Below the pieces are notes generated by a model. It searched no databases. It saw nothing but the letters and a program-made list of their open reading frames with translations, and was not told where the DNA came from. From Chloroflexota bacterium (GTDB lineage: Bacteria > Chloroflexota > Dehalococcoidia > SZUA-161 > SpSt-899), in NCBI GenBank assembly GCA_018657655.1, contig JABHWQ010000038.1, positions 1 through 8,114 of the forward strand: a stretch of DNA of 8,114 nucleotides. Reading direction: 5' to 3'. A program made the translations under genes and the position numbers. Positions 1-7,700 of the stretch are shown one piece after another (positions within the stretch are counted from its first letter, which is position 1; every line of letters starts with the position of its first letter).

Positions 1-3000
1 CAGATGATATGCAAGCCGTGATTCATCTCTTTGACGAGGCAGTCAGAACACATCCGCAAGATCTAGCCGTTTTACAAGTCCAGCGTAGAGACGGAAGCAC
101 GGTTTTCATCGAAGCAAGTACCAAGTTGGTTCAACGCCGCAACGAAGCCCCAGAGATTCTGGTTATTCTGAGAGACATCACCGAGCGCCAACAGGCCGAG
201 GAAGAAACCAAAAGACTCAACAAAGAATTAATGGAAGCCAATGCAGTACTGGAAGAGGAAATAACGGAGCGCAAAAGGGCCGAGGAAGCACTCAAACAAA
301 GTGAAATGCGTTTTCGCGCCTTGTTTGAGAATGCATCAGACGGTGCCTCCATTCTTAATGCTGATGGAACCATCGCATATGCAGCCCCTTCCAATGAGCG
401 AATACTCGGTTTTGAAGCTGGTGGGTCAGGTGCTGTAACCTTGTTCGACCAAATTCACCCCGATGATAAAGACAGACTTGCTGAAGATTTATCTACCATA
501 ATTCAGGAACCACATCGTAAAGTCACGTCTGTCTATCGCGCTCTTCACAAGGATGGGCAATGGCGCAAAATTGAAGCCACCGGTTGCAACCTGCTCGACG
601 ATCCTCATATTCAGGGAATAGTCGCCAACTTCAGAGATGTCACTGAACGTATGCAAGCCGAGGAGGCATTAAAAGATAGCGAGGAGAAATTCAGGAACAT
701 TCTTGAGAGTGCCGACGATGAAATCATATATCTAGACGAAGCAGGCACAATTCTTGACGTAAACGATAGAGTAAACGATATTTTTGGTTATTCGCGAGAG
801 GAATTGATTGGGAAAAACTTCACCGATTTCAACTTCATAAATTCTGAAGGAATGGAAGACCTTCTCAACCAAGTTAACAAAGCAGTCAGGGGAGATAATA
901 TACCGCTCACCGAACTTGTAGCTCTGCGCAAGGACGGCAGTACAGTTTCTGTTGAGTTGAGTATCAGAACCGTCCAAGCTTCCAGCGGGAAACAAGGTCT
1001 TCTCGTCATAGTTAGAGACATCTTGGAGCGCAAACAAGCAGAGGAAGCACTACGGGAAAGTGAAGACAAATACCGTAAAGTAGTGGAACTTTGTTCTGAT
1101 GGGATCGTTATCATTCAGGATGGGATTATTAAATTCGCCAATCCCCGTATGGGTGAGATTATGGACGATGACCTTGGTGAAGGTTTGAATACTCCATTTT
1201 CCGATCACGTTGATCCAGGGGAAATCTCCAAGCTTGCCAATTACCATCAAAAACAAATATCTGGAGAAGAAGTCCCATCGATGTACGAGACGACTCTCAA
1301 ACACAAAGATGGCAGCAGGGTCTTTATTGAATTTAATGGTAGCCTCATAGTATACAAGGAGAAAGCAGCCGTTCTTGGATTTGTCCGTGATATCACCGGG
1401 CGCAAACAGGCGGAGGAAGCGCTAAAGGAATCAGAGGCTCACTGGCGCGCTTTGGTTGAGAACGCACCTTTTACCATCATATCCGTAGACAGTGAAGGCA
1501 CGATTCTCGCTACCAATCGTATCGTACCTGGGCTCACTAGTGAAGAGGTTATCGGAAATACAATCTACAATTTCATAGTCCCTGAGCACCACGATTTGGT
1601 GCGGGAATCTTTTAGCCATGTTCTCAGTAGCGGAGAAGCAGGTGGGTATGAGATAAGAGGTGTTGGGCCCGACGGGCGTGATTCATGGTGGGAAACACAA
1701 TTAGGACCCGTTATGCACGAAGGAACGGTTGCCGCAATAACATTGATAACTACCGATATCACCGAAAGAAAAGAGTCGGAAGAGAGGATACTCAGGCATA
1801 ACCGGGAACTCGCTGCCTTAAATGATATAGTTCAAACGGTAAGCCAATCTATTGATCTGGATGGAATACTCAATGCCGCTCTAGATAAAACTCTGGAAAT
1901 ACTTAATGTAAAACATGGTGCCATTGCCTTTGTGGACAAAGAGTCCGAATCACTAGATATGAGAATCACCCGAGGCGCTAGCGACAACGAATTAGAATCT
2001 ATTCCCACTATTGAACTAGTGGACGATGTTGTCGGACAAGTGGCTAAATCGGGCGAAACTATTTTCGTCGAATCGGTCGGCGACCTAGTTGAACAACAGA
2101 ATACAAGAACCCAAAACCTGGTATATGATCACCATCTGAAGTCAGCTATTTTCGTACCCCTTAATGCAAGAGGGAGGATACTGGGTGTAATGTGCGTCGC
2201 TACCCAGAATGAACGCGTTTTCACTCCAGAAGAAAGAGGTCTGGTTATTACCATCAGCCACCAGATCAGCACTGCGGTCGAAAACTCACTGTTGATAGAA
2301 GAAGCGTCTCGTACCGAAGCATTGGAGGAACTGGACAAGCTGCGGACCGGGCTCCTGGCAAGCGTCTCCCACGAATTACGCACTCCCTTAACTTCCATAA
2401 AAGGCCTCGCCAGCACACTTACCCAACCTGACATTGAATGGGATACTGACACCCAACAGGAGTTCCTCAAGATCATCGATAGGGAATCGGATATACTCAC
2501 TCATATAGTGGAAGACCTGATGCAGATGTCTCAGATAGAAGCAGGCATCATGAATCTGGATAAGACGCAAAGCAGTATCTCATCCGTGGTAAATCAGCTC
2601 AGTGACCAACTCGGCAAACTGGTAAAGAATCACCAGTTTGAAATCATAGTACCACGTGGACTGCCAATGATCGATGCCGATGAAATACGCCTCGGAGAAG
2701 TAATTACTAATCTGGTAGCCAACGCAGCTTCCTACTCCGAAGAAGGTACAAAGATCACCTTGGAAGCGAAAACCGTCGACAACCATATCATGGTTGGTGT
2801 TTCTGATGAGGGTATTGGCATCTCTGCGGAGCATGTGGACAAGGTTTTCGACCGATTCTATCGGCTTGAAAGTGGCGTTGCTCGCAGAAGGGGGGGGACT
2901 GGCCTGGGATTATCGATATGCAAAGGAATTGTCGAAGCGCACAATGGCAAAATATGGGTGGACACTAGAAATGATCAGGGCTCAAAATTTAGCTTTTGTC

Positions 3001-3047
3001 TGCCCATATCAAACGACTTGGAAATGGAGTCTGTTGAATCGAATTAA
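1..3047 (+). CDS. Multi-PAS, GAF-containing sensor histidine kinase (5' partial)
   Basis: This is the C-terminal 1014 codons of a sensor kinase. The frame is open to the window edge and begins inside a PAS domain, so the ATG at 9 is not a credible start. Numbering from that ATG, the order is: C-terminal half of a PAS domain (1-60), a charged coiled-coil-like linker (about 61-99), PAS domains at about 98-217, 223-343, 350-467 and 474-590, a GAF domain (about 604-765), HisKA (about 776-845) and HATPase_c (to about 1000). Each PAS ends in a DITER-like PAC motif. The H-box has the phospho-acceptor His788 in SHELRTPL; the N-box has Asn901 and Asn905; the G1 box is DEGIGI (933-938) and the G2 box GGTGLGLS (962-969). 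All catalytic boxes look intact, so the kinase should autophosphorylate. No membrane segment or receiver domain is visible, so the seen part is cytoplasmic. No response regulator lies downstream, making it an apparent orphan here. The signal is unknown. Confidence 0.95.
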   Translation, partial: DDMQAVIHLFDEAVRTHPQDLAVLQVQRRDGSTVFIEASTKLVQRRNEAPEILVILRDITERQQAEEETKRLNKELMEANAVLEEEITERKRAEEALKQSEMRFRALFENASDGASILNADGTIAYAAPSNERILGFEAGGSGAVTLFDQIHPDDKDRLAEDLSTIIQEPHRKVTSVYRALHKDGQWRKIEATGCNLLDDPHIQGIVANFRDVTERMQAEEALKDSEEKFRNILESADDEIIYLDEAGTILDVNDRVNDIFGYSREELIGKNFTDFNFINSEGMEDLLNQVNKAVRGDNIPLTELVALRKDGSTVSVELSIRTVQASSGKQGLLVIVRDILERKQAEEALRESEDKYRKVVELCSDGIVIIQDGIIKFANPRMGEIMDDDLGEGLNTPFSDHVDPGEISKLANYHQKQISGEEVPSMYETTLKHKDGSRVFIEFNGSLIVYKEKAAVLGFVRDITGRKQAEEALKESEAHWRALVENAPFTIISVDSEGTILATNRIVPGLTSEEVIGNTIYNFIVPEHHDLVRESFSHVLSSGEAGGYEIRGVGPDGRDSWWETQLGPVMHEGTVAAITLITTDITERKESEERILRHNRELAALNDIVQTVSQSIDLDGILNAALDKTLEILNVKHGAIAFVDKESESLDMRITRGASDNELESIPTIELVDDVVGQVAKSGETIFVESVGDLVEQQNTRTQNLVYDHHLKSAIFVPLNARGRILGVMCVATQNERVFTPEERGLVITISHQISTAVENSLLIEEASRTEALEELDKLRTGLLASVSHELRTPLTSIKGLASTLTQPDIEWDTDTQQEFLKIIDRESDILTHIVEDLMQMSQIEAGIMNLDKTQSSISSVVNQLSDQLGKLVKNHQFEIIVPRGLPMIDADEIRLGEVITNLVANAASYSEEGTKITLEAKTVDNHIMVGVSDEGIGISAEHVDKVFDRFYRLESGVARRRGGTGLGLSICKGIVEAHNGKIWVDTRNDQGSKFSFCLPISNDLEMESVESN

Positions 3048-3132
3048 CAAAATAGGATGCTTGATAAACCTCGACTATTGTGTCTAAAGGCATCATAGAA
3101 GAGATTCGGCTACGACCATCTGAGTTTGCAAT
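3048..3132 (+). other. Kinase-glycosyltransferase intergenic region, no clear terminator
   Basis: The spacer between the kinase stop and the GT4 ribosome binding site has no GC-rich hairpin followed by T residues. The only hairpin I could find is a 5-bp GATGC/GCATC pair (3056-3060 with 3090-3094) with a long loop, too weak to call. Read-through from the kinase into the glycosyltransferase genes is therefore possible. Confidence 0.4.
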
Positions 3133-3140
3133 AAGGAGGA
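3133..3140 (+). promoter_or_regulatory. Strong ribosome binding site of the GT4 gene
   Basis: AAGGAGGA is a near-complete match to the anti-Shine-Dalgarno complement and stands 5 nt before ATG 3146. It decides the start of the glycosyltransferase against the in-frame GTG at 3080, which has no comparable site upstream. Confidence 0.85.
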
Positions 3141-3145
3141 ATCAA

Positions 3146-4642
3146 ATGGCGTCTATCTATTTCGTAGGGCCCTACCCTCCTATAATGTGCGGGATTGCTA
3201 CCTATACTAATTACCTCGTGCGCGAATTCCACAGCGAAAAATGGGGCGTGTTGTCTTTTGACATGGATACTTACGGAGCCCCTCTTACCGATGATGCTTT
3301 GACTGATAGAGCTTGGTATGGTATCCCCAGCCGTGACAGATTCTCCGCCAAGCACATTATCGATGGATTGACCCACCTCAACACCAGAATGGACGATGCT
3401 ATCCTTTGGTTCCAACACGAAACTGCTATTTGGGCTGATCCTGAGATGTTCACTAGCATGTTACAGCAACTCAATTTGCCAAAGATAGTCACTTTTCATA
3501 CCCTTCATTTCCAGAGCAACGAGACCGAAAGCGGATTACGAAAATATCAGTACGACTTGCTCAAGAACCTTCTGCCACACGTAGACGCCATCACCGTTTT
3601 TACATACGGTGTTTATCGCTCGGTTGTTACAGCTTTCCCTGAATATTATGCCAAGATATTCGTCACCAAACATGGCGTACACTCTTATCCAGAGATAAAC
3701 AAACTGAGCCACAAAGAGGCCAGGGGGAAACTCTACGACTTTCTGTTCTATGAATCCGCCCTTGACCAAAACGATAAACAAGCTCTATATCGGCAACGTA
3801 TCTTCTCCGATCCCAACGCCCTTTTATTGGGGCAAACGGGCTTCCTGTGCCCCCTCAAACACTCGGAGTCGCTCTATTCCGTCCGGGATAACCTGCAACA
3901 ACTCATCCCGGACAAAAGAATAGTAGCCGTAAGAATCGGAACGGCTAGAGAGGATTCCCAAAGGATATATGCCCAGCAATTGCGCTCGAACATCAAAGAC
4001 TCGAACACTTTCCTTCTCGAAACCTGGCTACCCTCCGAAATGCTGCCACTGGCCCAGAGAGCATTTGACATCAATTTCTATTGGCCAGATGAATGCACTC
4101 AAAGCGGCGTCATTGCTCACGCTCTTGGGGCAGGCGCAATAGTAGCAGGCCGAGACCTTGAAGGTGTTGGTGAAACGCTAAAGGAAGCGGGGCAGATCGC
4201 CGATACCGATATCAACAACCTCACCATAAAAATCAAACACCTTTTGCTAGATCCGGAACTCCAATTACGTACAGAACAAAAAGCATTGAAGTATGCCGAT
4301 GAATTTAGCTGGGAAAGCCAGGCTCGCAGGCACTACGAACTTGCCGAGCCTATACTGCGTACCATTCCCCTCTGGGAGAAATCTCGACTTCCCTCCGGTA
4401 TCAATGCCTTGGCGGCATCCGCGGCCCGCAGGGCAGAGATGAATATACCTGTTCGAAACCAGGCACTACCGCGATATAGTGCACCAATACCCCAACGTCC
4501 GGCAAAGCCATCAAGCGCAGACTATCCGGAGAATTACCTCACAACAAACAACTCTACTAGCCAGCCCTCGATCAAACCAAGAAGAGGATTGCGAGCCCAG
4601 ATTTACCGCCTGACAGGTCGACGTCTTCACGATTTGCATTGA
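3146..4642 (+). CDS. GT4-like (GT-B fold) glycosyltransferase with disordered basic tail
   Basis: The 498-residue product resembles GT-B glycosyltransferases of family GT4, which move a sugar from a nucleotide-sugar donor to a glycan, lipid or small acceptor. The N-terminus has the usual first strand and glycine loop, GPYPPIMCGIATYT (8-21). The C-terminal Rossmann half starts near TGFLCPLKH (231-239) and contains a donor-site-like segment with Glu316, SGVIAHALGAG (320-330) and a following VAGRDLEGVGETLKEAG stretch. The classical E-x7-E motif is degenerate: His325 sits where the second Glu is usual. Residues about 413-498 are Pro/Ser/Asn-rich and look disordered, ending in a basic RRGLRAQIYRLTGRR segment. 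I chose ATG 3146 because AAGGAGGA ends 5 nt before it and the protein starts at the first beta strand; a GTG at 3080 would add 22 unconvincing residues. It lies 68 nt before the GT/GH130 gene and probably shares its pathway. Donor and acceptor cannot be read; a mannosyl or glucosyl donor is plausible. Confidence 0.85.
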   Translation: MASIYFVGPYPPIMCGIATYTNYLVREFHSEKWGVLSFDMDTYGAPLTDDALTDRAWYGIPSRDRFSAKHIIDGLTHLNTRMDDAILWFQHETAIWADPEMFTSMLQQLNLPKIVTFHTLHFQSNETESGLRKYQYDLLKNLLPHVDAITVFTYGVYRSVVTAFPEYYAKIFVTKHGVHSYPEINKLSHKEARGKLYDFLFYESALDQNDKQALYRQRIFSDPNALLLGQTGFLCPLKHSESLYSVRDNLQQLIPDKRIVAVRIGTAREDSQRIYAQQLRSNIKDSNTFLLETWLPSEMLPLAQRAFDINFYWPDECTQSGVIAHALGAGAIVAGRDLEGVGETLKEAGQIADTDINNLTIKIKHLLLDPELQLRTEQKALKYADEFSWESQARRHYELAEPILRTIPLWEKSRLPSGINALAASAARRAEMNIPVRNQALPRYSAPIPQRPAKPSSADYPENYLTTNNSTSQPSIKPRRGLRAQIYRLTGRRLHDLH

Positions 4643-4678
4643 CATCCCAGTCTGCTGATTCCTTATTCCGGTTCAACG

Positions 4679-4701
4679 CCTTTAACATGAGCTATTAAAG
4701 G
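4679..4701 (+). repeat. Inverted repeat overlapping the ribosome binding site
   Basis: CCTTTAA (4679-4685) and TTAAAGG (4695-4701) are perfect complements around a 9-nt loop. The right arm contains the core of the Shine-Dalgarno sequence of the fusion gene. The stem is AT-rich and would be weak alone. There is no T-tract after it, so it is not an intrinsic terminator. Whether it has any role is inference. Confidence 0.45.
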
Positions 4702-4703
4702 AG
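4697..4703 (+). promoter_or_regulatory. Ribosome binding site of the GT/GH130 fusion gene
   Basis: AAAGGAG stands 7 nt before ATG 4711, a normal spacing. It overlaps the 3' arm of a 7-bp inverted repeat (4679-4701), so it could be partly masked in the transcript. Confidence 0.8.
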
Positions 4704-4710
4704 TGCAAGA

Positions 4711-7700
4711 ATGCCTGTCTCCCCATCCAACAACAAAAAAAATGGCAACACTCGAAAAGAAGTGATCTTGCACCCATTCGAAAAGATCGAGGCTTGCTAC
4801 AAAAATATTATGCAAACCCCCTTGAAACAAGCTGAACAAATAAGGGAAGCTGATATTGTAGTCGGAATCCCTTTTTACAACGAGGCTGATAGCGTCCCCC
4901 GAGTAGTAGAAATCGCCAAAGAAGGCCTTAATAAATATTATCCCGGCTTTAAATGTGTGATTGTAGCTGCCGGATCACCCGCAGGAAGAGAAGCGCTCGA
5001 AGCAATCGACGCCCTCCCTCAGGATAACAAAATAGAACGTATTACTTTTCTTCTGGACGATGAACGTATAAACGGAAAAGGATGGAGTGTCCGGGCAATT
5101 GCTGAAATAGCACAGACTCTTGGTGCAGACCAGGTAATACTGGAAGCCGATCTCAAAAGCCGCAAAAACAACGGGGACATCGAAGGGTTAGCCCCCGACT
5201 GGATATACTTGCTTCTCGAACCTATCAGGACCGGGCAAGCTGATATGGTCGTCTCTAAATTTAATCGCCATTTTCTTGAAGCTCCTATATCTACTTTTAC
5301 AATGTACCCCTTATTTACAGCGATCTACAACTGTCCAATCCACCGTCTTGTTGGAGGACAATGGGGTATTTCACATCACATGCTCCGCAACTACCTTAAG
5401 GATGCTCGCCGAATGTGGGCCACTGATATCAGTGGATATGGCATTGACATTTGGATAGCTGCTTCCGCTATTGTCAGCGGAGCCAAAATCTGTGAGGCTA
5501 ATCTGGGAATAAAAATCCACAAACCCTCAATAGCAAAAAACGAATTGATATTAAGGCAGGTAGCCAGTGTCTTGTTTGCTCAAATCGTCGCAGACAAAGA
5601 ATGGTGGGAAGAAAGCCACACAATTCGCGAACTACCCCTTATGCAACCGCTAGCCACGTTCGGCACAAAAAAGGCCCACATACCGGATGAATTCCAGATA
5701 TCGTCTGAAAAAGCAGTGACCAGGTTCAAACAGGGATTTAACAAATTTCACCTGCTTTACCAGAAGGTTTTCCCCGAAGAAATATATCAGCAACTGGATA
5801 AACTGGTCACACTCAAACCCAAATCGTTTCGGTTTTCCAGTGAGTTGTGGGCAAAGGTAATTTATCATCTCTTGCTGGCCTACGCCTTTGGCAAAGACTT
5901 TGCCAAAGGCGACCTGCTGGATTCCCTTATTCCCTTGCACAATGGTTTTATGGGGGGATTCAACCTGGATATGCAAGCCATCCGGGATAAATTAGATATC
6001 CTGCCTCCCGATGAGCAGGACCGATTGGTTTCTCTCGAAGCTGATCGAAGAATTGAAGAACTGGCAAACGAATTCCTGAGGCAAAAATCAGAGTTCGTCA
6101 CCAGCTGGGAAATGTCAGCTGAAATCCTTCGTCCACCTGTACCGCAGGTCACCTATCGGGAGTTCATACCAGGAGTACCGCTGGTGGTCCCTACCGAATT
6201 GACCACACCACAAGGCAAGTTGGTTCGCGCCACTGAAATTTATAATACTGTTTTCTCCAAACAAAAAGAGGACTTCGAACACTTTGTATATGAACGATTG
6301 AAAATCCCTCGTGACGCCAGCTCCCTGGAAGTATCTATGGGAATTAAAGATTATCTGCACTCTGTTGAAGATGAGATTCTGCCAGGCATCGACCTCTCCA
6401 CGATCGAGGGAACTCAATCATTGGTAAACATCATTTTCGAAATTTTCCCCCATGGGCAGGGATTCTCAGCAATCCCCGAGATGGCTTCCCGGTTTTTAGC
6501 TCATTATCCTCCGCTTAATTTAATCACGAAATTGGGATATGCCAATCTTGATGAATTACTTGAAGGATACGACCCCCTGGATATCCTAGCTTTAACCAAC
6601 TGGACAGAGGAACGCGAATACCTCTTGAATCTATGGCAACTCATTGCTGACGGGCTACGTTCGGAACACTTAGCGCCCTGCTCTATCAAACCCATAGTTG
6701 TACGTCATGAAGATTTCCCTTCGCTGGTAGAAATGAAAGACTCTTCAGCTCTCGATAAGTTCACTTCAAGAATAGTCATTAGTAACCTGCACAAGGGAAT
6801 GGGAGGGGAATTCCCTAAACTAAGATACCTTTGCACTATAGGGAAAAACCTCGTAGAGGCCGAAAGACTGGGTCAAATATGGCAACAATTTGCTGCCATG
6901 AGAAAGGACTTTGGACGCAAAGTTGTTGATTCTATCGAAGGTCACTGGGGAAGGGACCCTCTTTCGGCACATAACATTTTCGAGGATGGAAATCAGCGTA
7001 TATTGGTAGAGCGGGTAAGAGAGATGGTCAAGAAGATTGACGAAGACGAATCCACTGGAGATAGAACCCGAGTCGCCCGATTTGAACATCTGAGAGACCT
7101 GGCAGAAAGTTACCATCTGGCGCTGGCACTCCCCGATGGTAAATTCGTTACCTGTTCGGTATGGTCATGGGCAAGCTACAGCTTTAAGGGGGGCCGAGCA
7201 TCACCTCCTCCCCTGTCTTTGCATGTAGAGAGGGACTGGTCATCGAGGGAATTTCTCGTAGAGTATTACAAGGCAATAGGCGGCACTGAGGAAGAAGTAG
7301 AAGAAAAGATTATAGAACTAATGGAGCAGGGTAGGGAATGGGAAAACCTGGCTCCCATCCTGCTCGGTGAAGAAAAGGGTGCCAAAAAGGTAATGCCCAG
7401 GGAGCCCATTGCCGTAACGCCACAACAACCACCGGCGGGGGATCTAATTCGATTCGAAACTAATCCTATTCTCGAACCCATCAAAGAACATCCGTGGGAA
7501 TCCAAATATGTACTGAACGCCGGAATGATAAGGTTAAACAATAAGGTCCACATGGTTTACCGAGCATTCGGCGATGACGAAATATCTCGCCTGGGCATAG
7601 CTATAAGTGAAAATGGATTCGACTTCACTGAACGTCTGGACAAACCTATATTCGAACCGAATACCCCGAGTGAAAAGATGGGGTGCGAGGACCCACGGCT

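Noticed and set aside
759..780. 12-nt tandem direct repeat (GTAAACGATA twice, GA between) in a PAS domain
   Set aside because: It encodes VNDRVNDI at a place where PAS domains normally have this length, so it is not an insertion.
2794..3087. Overlapping + strand frame of 97 codons across the kinase end
   Set aside because: It overlaps the essential G1 and G2 boxes of the kinase in another frame and has no ribosome binding site or known motif.
3061..3088. Promoter-like TTGATA with TCTAAA 16 nt downstream
   Set aside because: The -10 match is poor (4 of 6) and such pairs occur by chance in this composition; not enough to call a promoter.
3080..3145. GTG start that would extend the GT4 protein by 22 residues
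   Set aside because: There is no good ribosome binding site before it, and the added residues precede the first strand of the GT-B fold; ATG 3146 has a near-perfect site.
4687..4698. Three-codon mini-ORF (ATG AGC TAT TAA) in the leader of the fusion gene
   Set aside because: It has no ribosome binding site and is too short to support; its stop overlaps the Shine-Dalgarno sequence, which is probably coincidence.
5276..5458. 60-codon + strand frame inside the fusion gene
   Set aside because: It covers the conserved GGQWGIS and YGID region of the GT-A domain in another frame and is a shadow.
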